Shown here: in pieces, positions 51,196-60,537 of the stretch | How the letters are laid out: every line of letters starts with the position of its first letter | Position numbering within the stretch: the stretch's first letter is position 1 | Origin: Syntrophorhabdaceae bacterium | Lineage (GTDB): Bacteria; Desulfobacterota; Syntrophorhabdia; Syntrophorhabdales; Syntrophorhabdaceae | DNA: 64,000 bases | Direction: 5' to 3' | Assembly: GCA_028698615.1 (NCBI GenBank) | Contig: JAQVWF010000002.1 | Location: 84,527-148,526, forward strand | Translations under genes and position numbers: made by a program | The notes under the pieces: model-generated | What the model saw: only the letters and a program-made list of their open reading frames with translations | Told to the model about the DNA's origin: nothing | Database searches by the model: none

Positions 51196-53012
51196 GCCAC
51201 CATCGTGACAAACTGTTTTACGAGGTCGGGATCGAACTGGCTGCCGGCGCATCTCTGCAATTCCTGGAGAGCCTGCTCTTTCGACATGGCCTTGCGGTGG
51301 GGCCGCCCGCCGGTCATTGATTCGAAGGCGTCTGCTATGGCCATGATCCTGCTTTCGAGGGGGATCTCCTCGCCGGTGATACCCAGGGGATAACCATTGC
51401 CGTTCCACCATTCGTGATGTTTCAGAATGTAGTCCGCTATGTGGGCAAGGTTCGCCGCAGACTGGGCGATGCGGTGGCCGATATCGCAGTGTTTGTGCAT
51501 CTCCAGAAGTTCTTCCGCGGTGAGACTGCCCGCCTTCAGGAGAATGCGGTCGTGGATGCTGATGTTCCCGATGTCATGGAACTGCGCAAGAAGAGCAAGG
51601 TCCTTCAGGCGCTTTTCGGGCAGGCCTACGGCGCCCCCCATGACGGTTACCAGTTGTCTCAAGCGTTTTACGGACTGCCTTGTTATGATGCCCTTGGACT
51701 CGATGGTGTTCAGAAGATTCTTCACTATGACATTGCGCGCCTGCTGACTGCCGAAGATCTTTTCCTTGTACATGGCGTTGTCCGCTTCCCTGTATAGTTC
51801 CGCCATGCTCTGGCCGGGGGAGGTGCGTATGGAGAATCCCGTCGAGATGCCCAGGGGAAGGTGGGAGTTCTTCCTGTTATAGTCGATGACACCGGTCTTG
51901 ATCCTGGCACAGATTTCTTCGACCTTCGACCTGGGGCTGTTCGGCAAAAGGATGGCGAACTCGTCTCCTCCGACGCGTGCAACTACGTCGCTCTCACGGA
52001 AGGATCGTCTGATGACCTGCGAGGCCAGGGCGAGAAGCTCGTCGCCCTTGTCGTGGCCCAGCGTGTCGTTGATCAGCTTCAGGCCATCGATGTCGCACAT
52101 GATGAGTCCGACGATCTCGAGCCGGTTGTTATCGAGGCGATGCATCTCTTCCTCGAAATAGGCCCGGTTGTAGAGATTCGTCAGGGGATCGTGAAGGCTG
52201 AGGTATTTGAGTTTCTCTTCCGTCTTCTTGAGGTCCGTGATCTCTTTCGACACGACGGCAACGAATTTGACCTGCCCGGTGCGTCCTTCGACAACGGGGC
52301 TCAGCGTGCGCAGCATGCAGCGCTGTTCATCTTTGCCGCTCCTGTGTTCATAGCGATGGGATGCGGCCGTCTCGAAGACCTTGTCGACGTAGCCCGCAAA
52401 CTCTGCGGTGTCCTCGGTGTCATGGAAGTCGCCGTAGTGCTTGCCGATGATGTTCGCCTCCGTCACACATAGCCTCGCAAGGACCCGTTTGTTTACAAAA
52501 AGGTATGTGCCCTCGCGGTCCATCATATAGATGGAGTCATCTGCTGATTCGATGAGGGAACGGTATTTCTCTTCGCTGCTGATCACTTTTTTCCTGGCCC
52601 GCATAAGATCGCTGATGTCCACGAAAGATATGGCCATGAGGGTCGTGCCGGGCAGCGGGCTGCGGAAGATCTGGACATCTTTGATTGAGCCGTTCCGGGT
52701 GGCCAGTTTGAACGCGTGGGTATGTGCCGAAGTGGAGGCGCTGTGATCGATGAATTCCCGGTACTGCTTCATCTTCGTAAGATCGCCATTGACGATGATC
52801 TCAGACCACTTTTTCTTGCCTGCCACATCGGACGGATCATAGCCTGAAAGCTCCAGGAACCGCGTGTTTGCGTACGCAATGGTTCCATCGCTTTCGGCAA
52901 TAACGGTAGCGATTCCCAGGGATTCGAAAAGAACCCGATGGAGTTTGCTGTCTTCCGCTGTTGTTTTCACCATGTTGTCTGCAGTGCCATCCATTATATC
53001 AATCGTGTACAA
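51192..53012 (-). CDS. PAS-PAS-GGDEF-HD-GYP cyclic-di-GMP enzyme
   Basis: The 606-residue protein has two PAS domains (about 25-140 and 145-265), a GGDEF domain with intact VGGDEFAILLP (about 350), and an HD-GYP domain (about 415-600) with FHDIGN, HKHCDIGH and HHEWWNGNGYPLGI. Both the diguanylate cyclase and the phosphodiesterase sites look intact, so it could make or break c-di-GMP depending on the PAS signal. No membrane helix is visible. An alternative start 18 bases downstream (MDGTADN) would avoid the 14-base overlap with the oxidase gene. Its end overlaps the adenine deaminase end. Confidence 0.93.
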   Translation of the reverse strand: MYTIDIMDGTADNMVKTTAEDSKLHRVLFESLGIATVIAESDGTIAYANTRFLELSGYDPSDVAGKKKWSEIIVNGDLTKMKQYREFIDHSASTSAHTHAFKLATRNGSIKDVQIFRSPLPGTTLMAISFVDISDLMRARKKVISSEEKYRSLIESADDSIYMMDREGTYLFVNKRVLARLCVTEANIIGKHYGDFHDTEDTAEFAGYVDKVFETAASHRYEHRSGKDEQRCMLRTLSPVVEGRTGQVKFVAVVSKEITDLKKTEEKLKYLSLHDPLTNLYNRAYFEEEMHRLDNNRLEIVGLIMCDIDGLKLINDTLGHDKGDELLALASQVIRRSFRESDVVARVGGDEFAILLPNSPRSKVEEICARIKTGVIDYNRKNSHLPLGISTGFSIRTSPGQSMAELYREADNAMYKEKIFGSQQARNVIVKNLLNTIESKGIITRQSVKRLRQLVTVMGGAVGLPEKRLKDLALLAQFHDIGNISIHDRILLKAGSLTAEELLEMHKHCDIGHRIAQSAANLAHIADYILKHHEWWNGNGYPLGITGEEIPLESRIMAIADAFESMTGGRPHRKAMSKEQALQELQRCAGSQFDPDLVKQFVTMVA

Positions 53013-54423
53013 GTTTTTCCATCACTATTGAGTCCTTAAATATCTTGCCGGGATTCAGGATCCCCGCAGGATCAAAGGCGGCCTTGACACGCCTCATGAG
53101 CGGCAATGCCTCCCCCTCTATCTGCATGGGGAGATAGTCCATGACGGTAAGGCCTACGCCGTGTTCTCCTGTAAGAGATCCCCCCATGGAGATTGTTTCC
53201 CTGTATATCAGTTCAAGAAGGTTGTACGCCTCTTCCAACTCCGCAAAGTTTCTGCGCCGATGGAGGATGGTGACGTGGAGGTTGCCGTCCCCGGCATGGC
53301 CGTATGTCGCTATCTTTATGGCGTCGCTGTGTTTGAGCTCTCCCGTAAACCTGACGAGAAAAGGGAGGTTGTACCGGGGGACGACAACGTCTGCCTCGAG
53401 GTGGTCCTTGCCAAGTGCCTTGAGCGAGGGGAGCACCTCCCTGCGGTAGGTCCAGAAACGCTCTGCCTCCGCCTCGTCCTTCGTCAGGCGGGCGTCGGTC
53501 ACGCCCGCGGATCGCAGACAGAGCCGTGCTATCTCCAGCGCCTGCGCCTCAACCTCCTCTTCGCCATGGCCGTCCGTCTCGATGAGTACCAGCGCGGCGG
53601 CGTCCCTGGGCAGGGGGGCGCCGAGATGGTCGGCGACCGTGTTGATGGCGATATTGTCCATCAGTTCTATGGCGCAGGGAACGATACCGGACCGGAAAAC
53701 GGCGACGATAAGATCTGCGGCGTCCCGCAGGTCGTTGAGATACGCAATGACAGTGCGTCGCACCCGGGGCCTCATGAGAAGCCGCAGCGTGATCTTCGTT
53801 ATAACCGCCAGCGTCCCTTCGGAACCGACGATGAGTGAGATAAGGTCGTACCCGGCAACATTCTTCACCGTTTTTCCGCCGAGGGTTATCACCTCGCCCG
53901 AAGGCAGGACGGCTTCGAGACCCCGGACGTAGTCCCTGGTGACGCCATACTTCACCGCCCTTGTGTAGCCGGCGTTCTCGGCAACGTTGCCGCCAAGGGT
54001 GCTGTCAACGGTGCTTGACGGGTCGGGAGGAAAGAAAAGGCCCCGGCCGTTGAGTTCGATCTGAAGGTCGTTGGATACGACACCGGGCTCAACAACAGCG
54101 AACATGTTCGCCTCGTCGATCTCGAGGATGCGGTTCAAATGTGCAAAGAGAAGAACGACACCACCCCGGACCGGCAAGGCACCCCCGGAGAGACCCGTCC
54201 TTCCTCCCTGGGGCGTCACGGGAACCCGGTGGAGGCAGGCACATTTCATGATGCGCGAGACATCTTCGGTGCTTTCGGGGAGGAGAGCGACCTGCGGCAT
54301 ATACTGCCGTTCCGTTGCATCGTATGAAAAGTGGGAAAGGCTCTCCCGGTCAAGGACGATCTGGCTGTCCCCGAGAAACCGCCTTATCTCCCCCAGGAAC
54401 TCCTGCAAAGACATGATGGTCAA
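52999..54423 (-). CDS. glcD: FAD-linked oxidase, GlcD/D-lactate dehydrogenase family
   Basis: The 474-residue protein has a PCMH-type FAD-binding domain (VTPQGGRTGLSGGALPV, FPPDPSSTVDSTLGGNVAEN, VGSEGTLAVITKITLRL) and the C-terminal FAD-oxidase domain with THGHAGDGN-like YGHAGDGNLHV and GEHGVG. It probably oxidises D-lactate or glycolate. The iron-sulfur partner (GlcF) is not adjacent. It overlaps the c-di-GMP gene by 14 bases. Confidence 0.9.
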   Translation of the reverse strand: MTIMSLQEFLGEIRRFLGDSQIVLDRESLSHFSYDATERQYMPQVALLPESTEDVSRIMKCACLHRVPVTPQGGRTGLSGGALPVRGGVVLLFAHLNRILEIDEANMFAVVEPGVVSNDLQIELNGRGLFFPPDPSSTVDSTLGGNVAENAGYTRAVKYGVTRDYVRGLEAVLPSGEVITLGGKTVKNVAGYDLISLIVGSEGTLAVITKITLRLLMRPRVRRTVIAYLNDLRDAADLIVAVFRSGIVPCAIELMDNIAINTVADHLGAPLPRDAAALVLIETDGHGEEEVEAQALEIARLCLRSAGVTDARLTKDEAEAERFWTYRREVLPSLKALGKDHLEADVVVPRYNLPFLVRFTGELKHSDAIKIATYGHAGDGNLHVTILHRRRNFAELEEAYNLLELIYRETISMGGSLTGEHGVGLTVMDYLPMQIEGEALPLMRRVKAAFDPAGILNPGKIFKDSIVMEKLVHD

Positions 54424-54640
54424 TTATATCCGCTGTGTCCTTTACGGGGCAAGAGAATAAAGACCCTGGCATGCGAGTCCACAGAGACAGGGTGTTGAAG
54501 GAGGCTGCGGCACGGTGCAGGATACTCATCCATTTGAGCACCCGGTAAGACAGTTTAGTACCAATCTGGTTTCGCCACAAGCCTCGCAATGTATACACTG
54601 GCAGAAGCAGATATCGTTGCGCTCAGTCATTTCATGGCAA

Positions 54641-54656
54641 ATCGGTCTGATCCGAT
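54641..54656. promoter_or_regulatory. small palindrome upstream of the LytTR gene
   Basis: ATCGG and CCGAT form an inverted repeat about 25 bases before the ATG, in the leader. It could be an autoregulatory site, but it is not the direct-repeat type usual for LytTR proteins. Confidence 0.2.
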
Positions 54657-54679
54657 AAATTGGCCAAAGGAAGGGGAAT

Positions 54680-55435
54680 ATGATATCGAATGATCCTAAA
54701 CCGGAGATCCGGACAGTTATCGTGGATGACGAGCGGCTGGCCCGAAAAAATCTCAAGGACCTTCTCAGGGTGCACCCCTATGTCCATGTGATAGGGGAAG
54801 CGGCAGCCGCAGCGGAGGCGCGTGACGTCATCGCGAAGACGAGGCCGGACCTTGTCTTTCTTGATGTGCACATGCCTGAAGGCTCAGGGTTCGACGTGCT
54901 TGACAAGCTGAAAGAGCGGCCTTCCATCATATTTGTCACTGCCTACGATGAGTTCGCCGTCAGCGCCTTTACACGCAATGCCCTCGATTATCTTCTGAAA
55001 CCGCTCGATCCCGGCCGCCTGAACCTTTCGCTTGAAAGGTTCCTGTCCACCCCCCGTGATCGGGGGCAGCCCTCTCTCATTACGCGCAACGACCGTATCT
55101 GCCTGAACGCCGGGGAAAAGGTCTTTTTCATCGAACTCATGGACATTGCCGCCATCATGTCGGAAAGGAACTATATTCGTATTTTCAATGTCAATGGCGA
55201 ATGCTTTGTGCTGCGTTCGCCTCTCAAAGAGTGGAAGGAGCGGTTTCCTTCGGACATCTTCATGTTCCTGGACCGTTCGCTGATGATCAACAGGCATCAC
55301 GTACGCCTCCTCAAAAAGAAGAACCGAAACGGCGAGGTCTATGTGGAGAGCATTGAAACGCCCTTTCACCTGGGCCGGATCGCGCTGCAGCGTTTCAAGG
55401 AACTCATGGGTGTGGGAGACAAGCAGGGCGTTTGA
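54680..55435 (+). CDS. LytTR-family response regulator
   Basis: The 251-residue protein has a receiver (VIVDDERLARKNLKDLL, phospho-Asp in LVFLDVHMPEGSGFD) and a LytTR DNA-binding domain (about 140-245; IAAIMSERNYIRIFNVNGEC, FMFLDRSLMINRHHVRLLKK). Its receiver is a close relative of the receiver-only protein at 34424-34804. No kinase is adjacent; the LytS-type kinase at 34920 is the only candidate in the window. GGAAGGGG precedes the ATG. Confidence 0.93.
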   Translation: MISNDPKPEIRTVIVDDERLARKNLKDLLRVHPYVHVIGEAAAAAEARDVIAKTRPDLVFLDVHMPEGSGFDVLDKLKERPSIIFVTAYDEFAVSAFTRNALDYLLKPLDPGRLNLSLERFLSTPRDRGQPSLITRNDRICLNAGEKVFFIELMDIAAIMSERNYIRIFNVNGECFVLRSPLKEWKERFPSDIFMFLDRSLMINRHHVRLLKKKNRNGEVYVESIETPFHLGRIALQRFKELMGVGDKQGV

Positions 55436-55441
55436 CAATCG

Positions 55442-56644
55442 TCAAACGTAAACCACATCCAGGGGTGTTTTCGTTACCCTTTCGAGTCCAGTCTTACGAA
55501 CGACGAAATCCACCTCGATCCCTATAGCGCCCTCGCCGGGGAAGATGAACTTTGGCTCGAAGGCGAAGACCATGCCTTCCTTAAGGACCATTCTGTGCCG
55601 GGGCGTAATGACAGGCAGTTCGTTGATCTCGAGGCCGAGACCGTGACCGATGAAGGCCACCTGGCCTTCTCCGTGGCCCATGAAATGGTCTTCCAGACCG
55701 GCGGCCTTCACACGATCGAGGGCCTTTGCGAAGACCTCCGTCGCGTCGGTGCCTTCCTTTGCAAGATCCATTGTCCCATGGATGATATCCCGGGCCACCT
55801 CGTAGGGCTTATGAAAAAGCTCCTTGAGCGGCCCCACCGAATATGCCCGCGTCTCGTCGGTGATGTACCCGTTGTAACCGCCGCCGTAATCGACGATAAT
55901 GGGAATCCCCCTTTTTACAACGTTGACGGAGGCACCCTGGGCAATGGCGTGGGTCACGCCTATCCCGGATATGGGAACGTCGGCGCCGGAGGTGATCGTC
56001 GTCGAGTATCCATGGGTAACGTACACGCTCATCATCTCCTGATTGAGGCCCCGCATCCTGAGGAACCCCTGGTGGCCCCACCTTCTGCCTTCGGCGAGAA
56101 GCGCCGCGTCGATGTCGATCTCCCGCACCCCTTCTCTGATGACATCCTTCGCCTTCTCAAGGACCCGTTCCACGATCCCGCCCGATCTTCTGATCTGCTC
56201 TATCTCGAACTCACTCTTTATGAGCCGAGCATCCCTGATGATCTGCGAGAGGTCCCCCATTGCGTCCTGACCGAGAAGTGATTTCCATCGTTCGCAGAGT
56301 GCGACGGGGACCACATCGAGCTCCATGGCGCATTTTGCCGGGAGCATCTTCTTTTCCGACAGGATGTCTTTGACCTCTTTGTCGCGTTTTATGGGTATGA
56401 CATCGAGAGGTGTCTCCATCTGAGCCCGAAATATGCTCTTTTCGACAAAGAACGCGGGGCCCCTCTCGGCAGAGACTGCGAGCATTCCCCGCTGGAGGGT
56501 TCCCGTGAAGTAAAAGATGTCGACGTTCTGAATGATGATGGCAAGTTCGATACCTTTCTCGGCCATCCCTCTGCGAAGGTTGTCGATCCGTGCCGTTATC
56601 TCCTCTTTCGGTGTCAGATCACCGGTGTTTAGCGTCTTCAACAT
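55442..56644 (-). CDS. M24 family aminopeptidase (Xaa-Pro peptidase-like)
   Basis: The 400-residue protein has a creatinase-like N-terminal domain (1-140) and a pita-bread catalytic domain. All five metal ligands are in place: IIVDYGGGYNGYITDETR (two Asp), GHGLGLEINELPVI (His) and the two Glu in FEPKFIFPGEGAIGIEVDF. It likely removes an N-terminal residue next to proline. The start overlaps the end of proS by 26 bases, so they are co-transcribed. Confidence 0.9.
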   Translation of the reverse strand: MLKTLNTGDLTPKEEITARIDNLRRGMAEKGIELAIIIQNVDIFYFTGTLQRGMLAVSAERGPAFFVEKSIFRAQMETPLDVIPIKRDKEVKDILSEKKMLPAKCAMELDVVPVALCERWKSLLGQDAMGDLSQIIRDARLIKSEFEIEQIRRSGGIVERVLEKAKDVIREGVREIDIDAALLAEGRRWGHQGFLRMRGLNQEMMSVYVTHGYSTTITSGADVPISGIGVTHAIAQGASVNVVKRGIPIIVDYGGGYNGYITDETRAYSVGPLKELFHKPYEVARDIIHGTMDLAKEGTDATEVFAKALDRVKAAGLEDHFMGHGEGQVAFIGHGLGLEINELPVITPRHRMVLKEGMVFAFEPKFIFPGEGAIGIEVDFVVRKTGLERVTKTPLDVVYV

Positions 56645-58331
56645 AGTTTATGATCCTCCCGGCCGCCTCTGCCGCAGGCACCTTTTCGAATTCTTTTCTG
56701 TCCCGTCGTTTTATCTCCACGATGCCTTCCTTGAGGCCCCGTTCTCCTATCGTGATGCGAAGGGGTATCCCAATGAGGTCGCAGTCCTTGAACTTGACGC
56801 CCGGCCGCTCGTCGCGGTCGTCAAGGAGCGCGTCGACGCCTTTCGCCAGAAGCTCCTCGTATATCTCCCGGGCAACCTTCATGCTTTCCGCGTGGGTCGT
56901 GTTCACGGGCAGCACATCCACCTCGAAGGGGGCGATCGGCAGGGGCAGTATCATGCCGTTCTCATCGTTGCCCTGTTCGATGGCGGCGGCCACGGTCCTG
57001 CCGACGCCGATGCCGTAGCAGCCCATGACCATGAACTGCTCCTTGCCCTCGCTGTCGAGGAAGGTGGCGTTCATTGCCTTGCTGTACTTGAGACCGAGCT
57101 TGAAGATGTGTCCCACCTCGATACCCCGGGTCGCAACGAGCGTCCCCGCGTCGCACCGGGGGCACCTGTCGCCGGCGACGGCCACCTTTACGTCGTGGAA
57201 GCCTTTGACCGTGAAATCGCCGATGTTGACGTCCACCACGTGGACATCGCGTTCATTGCCGCCGATGACGAAGTCCTCCATGGAGGTGAGGTCCATGTCG
57301 GCGTAGAGCGGTATGGAAAGCCCCATGGGGCCCGAGAATCCCAGGGGACCGCCCGTGGCCTCCTCAATGGTCCGCTCGTCGGCAAGTTCCAGTTCATCAA
57401 GCTTGAGAAGATTCTTCAGCTTCGTGTCATTGATTTCCCTATCGCCCCGGACCAGGACGCCGATCGTGCCTTTATCGGTGGTATAGATAATGGTCTTCAC
57501 AAGCTTGTCGGGCGTTATCCCGAGGAAGGAAGAAACCTCGTCTATCTTGCGCTGGTTGGGTGTCTCCACGCGTCTGTGGAGGCCTTTTTTCGAGGAGACG
57601 GCCTTTTGTGCCGCCCCGACCTCGGCCCTTTCGAGGTTGGCTGCATAGCCGCAGGCGTCGCAGGATATGATAATGTCCTCGCCCGTGTCGGCGAGCACCA
57701 TGAACTCGTGGGAGAAGCTCCCGCCTATCTGGCCGGTGTCGGCCTCGACGACGCGGAACCGGAATCCGCACCGCGTAAAGATGCTGACGTATGCCTCGTA
57801 CATCTCCTTGTAGCTCTTCTCTGCCGAGGACTCGTCCGCATCGAAACTGTAGGCGTCCTTCATGGAGAATTCCCGGGAGCGCATGATCCCGAAGCGGGGC
57901 CTGATCTCGTCGCGAAACTTGTTCTGTATCTGGTAGAGATTGACGGGGAGGTCCTTGTAGGATTTTACCTCTCTTCTCACCAGGTCGGTGACAACTTCCT
58001 CATGGGTGGGCCCGAGGCAGAGCTCCCGGTTGTTCCTGTCGACGAATCGCAGGAGTTCCTTGCCATATTTTTCCCACCGTGTGCTCTCGACCCAGAGCTC
58101 CTTCGGCTGTACGGAGGGCATGAAGATCTCCTGGGCGCCTTTTTTGTTCATTTCCTCGCGGATGATCTGCTCCACTTTTCTGAGCGATTTGAGCCCGAGA
58201 GGGAGCCATGTATAGACGCCCGAAGCCAGCCGCCTGACAAAACCTGCCCGCAACATGAGGCGATGGCTTGCCACCTCGGCTTCTTTCGGGTCTTCCTTGA
58301 CGGTGGGGATGAACATTTTAGAGAACAGCAT
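56619..58331 (-). CDS. proS: prolyl-tRNA synthetase (bacterial type with editing domain)
   Basis: The 570-residue class II synthetase has motif 1 and 2 regions (GVYTWLPLGLKSLRKVEQII, FRDEIRPRFGIMRSREFSMK), the inserted editing domain (about 225-390), motif 3 (GIGVGRTVAAAIEQ) and an anticodon-binding C-terminal domain. A Cys pair (CDACGY) lies at the start of the insertion. Confidence 0.96.
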   Translation of the reverse strand: MLFSKMFIPTVKEDPKEAEVASHRLMLRAGFVRRLASGVYTWLPLGLKSLRKVEQIIREEMNKKGAQEIFMPSVQPKELWVESTRWEKYGKELLRFVDRNNRELCLGPTHEEVVTDLVRREVKSYKDLPVNLYQIQNKFRDEIRPRFGIMRSREFSMKDAYSFDADESSAEKSYKEMYEAYVSIFTRCGFRFRVVEADTGQIGGSFSHEFMVLADTGEDIIISCDACGYAANLERAEVGAAQKAVSSKKGLHRRVETPNQRKIDEVSSFLGITPDKLVKTIIYTTDKGTIGVLVRGDREINDTKLKNLLKLDELELADERTIEEATGGPLGFSGPMGLSIPLYADMDLTSMEDFVIGGNERDVHVVDVNIGDFTVKGFHDVKVAVAGDRCPRCDAGTLVATRGIEVGHIFKLGLKYSKAMNATFLDSEGKEQFMVMGCYGIGVGRTVAAAIEQGNDENGMILPLPIAPFEVDVLPVNTTHAESMKVAREIYEELLAKGVDALLDDRDERPGVKFKDCDLIGIPLRITIGERGLKEGIVEIKRRDRKEFEKVPAAEAAGRIINYVEDAKHR

Positions 58332-58497
58332 GATTACTCCTTCACATGAAGATATGCATTCGGATTACCGCAATGGGACTGCCAGACTGAGAGAATCTAC
58401 CATGATTTCGCCCTGTGAGCAATAGTCTGCGGTTCGCGCAAACGGCGTAAAGCGCTTGACTGGACCCTGAGACTCTCTCTTTCGCTATTCCCATTAC

Positions 58498-60240
58498 ATG
58501 ACACGGTCCATTGATGAAAGGGCGCAGCGGGCCAGGATCGCTCCTGCTTCGCGTCTGCGTCCGCAGACGTGGTTGAGGATCCGATGGATCAACCCTGTGG
58601 CAATGACGGCAATTTCCCTTGCCGCGGCCTTTCTGAGCCCCCTTGCGGCATTCTGCGTTTTCGGTGCCGGGCTCGTGCTTCAAATGATGGCATCGGCCAA
58701 TTCACCCGGCCCCGTTTTCACGCGCAGCGAGGGTGAGGCCGCCATATTCCTCGGAAAAGACCACTACGGAATTCCTGTCATGCTGCCCATTCACGAGATC
58801 ACCCGTCACGGTATGCTCATCGGTACGACGGGTTCCGGGAAGACAACGGCCATAAGGAGCATTGCCGATTCCATCATGAGACTCGGCGGAGGGTTCTGTT
58901 TCATCGATGGCAAATCGGATGTTACCGACACCTATGAGGTCCTCTACGAGATCATCGAAGGATGCGACCGCGTGGAGGACTTGCTTGTACTAAATTTCCT
59001 CAATCCGTCGCAGTCGCACACCTTCAATTTCATGACATACGGCGATGCCGATTTCCTCGCCGAGATCATGACGGGTTTCTTGAAGCAGGCGGAGGGAGAC
59101 CAGGTCTACTGGCAGGAGAGAGGCAAGATCCTGATGAAGGCTGTTCTTGCGCAGCTTGTTTACAGGAGGGACCACCCGGAGGTCTTCGGGGAATATGTTC
59201 TTACGCCGTCGGAGGTGCGAAGGCATCTTTCTTTCGATGAACTCCTCTTGCTCGAGGCGGACGAACGATATCCCGTGAATGACTGCGGGCAGCCGGTGAA
59301 AGCCCGCCTGAGGGCATTGCTCGGGGACCTGCCCGGCTGGGAGGAGTACCGCACGAGAGGTCAGGGCAGAATGTCACCGGCGGCCGGGGAGGCACTCAGG
59401 CAATACGGATTTTTTGTTCAGCAGTGGGGAGCCCCTCTTGACCTTCTCGCCGGGACGTTCAACAGGATCTTTGATACCGATGCGCCGGAGATCGACATGG
59501 TCGATGTGGTTTCCAATAGCCGCATCCTCGTCGTTCTCCTTCCCTCACTATCATATTCGATATCGACCCTTCAGGCGCTGGGAAGACTCACCCTCAATGC
59601 ATTCAAGATCGCCCTGACGACAGCGCTCGGGACGAGAGTGGAAGGGAATTACGAAGAGATACGGCGTGATGTCCGCCGCCGCCGCCCGTCAATCCCGTTC
59701 ACCCTTATCGCAGACGAATACGGGTCGTACGCGGTGGAGGGTTTCGATACCATCCTTGCCCAGGGGCGCTCCCTGGGTTTCGGAGTCATCATATCCGTTC
59801 AGGAACTTGCGTCGCTCTTCAAGGCGTCGGAGACGGACGCGAAACGGCTCATCGGCAACACCAATTACAAGATCGTCATGAAGGTGGAGGACACGGACAC
59901 GGCGAAATTCCTCGGGGAGCGGGCAGGCGAATCCTTCTTCATGATGCCCAATATTCGGAACGACAGCACGATGATGGAGAGCCTCGGCAACTGGGACGGC
60001 ACCTATGCCTTTCAAAAAGGCAGCCGCATAGAGATGAGAGATCTGGCGGGTCTCAGGGTAGGTGAAGGATACATCTTTGCCGGGGATGAAGTGAGGCGGT
60101 TCAGAACGCGCTACATTCCCCCCAGGGGCGATGTGAAGGAATTGAGGCTGATGAAATACGTGAAAAGGACGGCGGGGGACAGCTCAAACGGGCCTGGACC
60201 TACAGACCGGCGTTGCCAGAATACAGGCCGCACCGGGTGA
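58498..60240 (+). CDS. type IV coupling/ATPase protein, DotL/TraD-like
   Basis: The 580-residue protein has two membrane helices (about 32-65), then a VirD4/TraD-type ATPase. Walker A is GTTGSGKTT (109-117), FIDGKSDVTDTYE follows, Walker B-like FTLIADEYGSY comes later, and ILAQGRSLGFGVIISVQEL is the conserved RecA-core segment. LLVLNFLNPSQSHTFNFM resembles DotL/IcmO and TraM-recognition proteins. It would select substrate and feed it to a type IV channel. It is the first gene after a divergent gap. No strong ribosome binding site is visible. The end overlaps the minus-strand membrane gene at 60200-60454. Confidence 0.82.
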   Translation: MTRSIDERAQRARIAPASRLRPQTWLRIRWINPVAMTAISLAAAFLSPLAAFCVFGAGLVLQMMASANSPGPVFTRSEGEAAIFLGKDHYGIPVMLPIHEITRHGMLIGTTGSGKTTAIRSIADSIMRLGGGFCFIDGKSDVTDTYEVLYEIIEGCDRVEDLLVLNFLNPSQSHTFNFMTYGDADFLAEIMTGFLKQAEGDQVYWQERGKILMKAVLAQLVYRRDHPEVFGEYVLTPSEVRRHLSFDELLLLEADERYPVNDCGQPVKARLRALLGDLPGWEEYRTRGQGRMSPAAGEALRQYGFFVQQWGAPLDLLAGTFNRIFDTDAPEIDMVDVVSNSRILVVLLPSLSYSISTLQALGRLTLNAFKIALTTALGTRVEGNYEEIRRDVRRRRPSIPFTLIADEYGSYAVEGFDTILAQGRSLGFGVIISVQELASLFKASETDAKRLIGNTNYKIVMKVEDTDTAKFLGERAGESFFMMPNIRNDSTMMESLGNWDGTYAFQKGSRIEMRDLAGLRVGEGYIFAGDEVRRFRTRYIPPRGDVKELRLMKYVKRTAGDSSNGPGPTDRRCQNTGRTG

Positions 60241-60454
60241 GCGTGGAGATAATTATCCACGAGGTCAGTTTGTAGCATGTCAGAAAGGACCCGATGATGA
60301 TCATCTTCCCACCGCCGGCCCCTCCTTTCGCAGCGTCGTTTCCGCCGGCAAGGCGCATGAGGCCCTTGATGATGAGAAAGGCTCCCAAAACAGGCATCAT
60401 GGGGGAAACCATGGTCTGTGCATTGCTTATCAGTTTTGTGATCAATTCGGTCAT
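60200..60454 (-). CDS. small hydrophobic membrane protein on the opposite strand (IcmC/DotE- or pilin-like)
   Basis: This 84-residue minus-strand product has two membrane helices (TMVSPMMPVLGAFLIIKGLM and MIIIGSFLTCYKLTSWIIIS) joined by a glycine-rich loop (GGNDAAKGGAGGG). That is the form of IcmC/DotE or VirB2-like pilins. The plus strand has no gene from 60241 to 60537, and the protein is too well ordered to be a shadow. Its 3' end overlaps the coupling-protein gene tail to tail. The best inference is a type IV secretion component transcribed against the operon. Confidence 0.5.
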   Translation of the reverse strand: MTELITKLISNAQTMVSPMMPVLGAFLIIKGLMRLAGGNDAAKGGAGGGKMIIIGSFLTCYKLTSWIIISTLTRCGLYSGNAGL

Positions 60455-60537
60455 GAGAACCGTTCCAATGTTCCAGAGTTCCAGCGTTCAAATGCTCAGG
60501 TGTTCGATGGTGCTATTTACCATATAGCGGGAGATGG

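Noticed and set aside
56532..58349. Long plus-strand frame (605 codons) opposite proS
   Set aside because: Mirror frame of a highly biased GC-rich gene; it has no recognisable domain and proS is certain.
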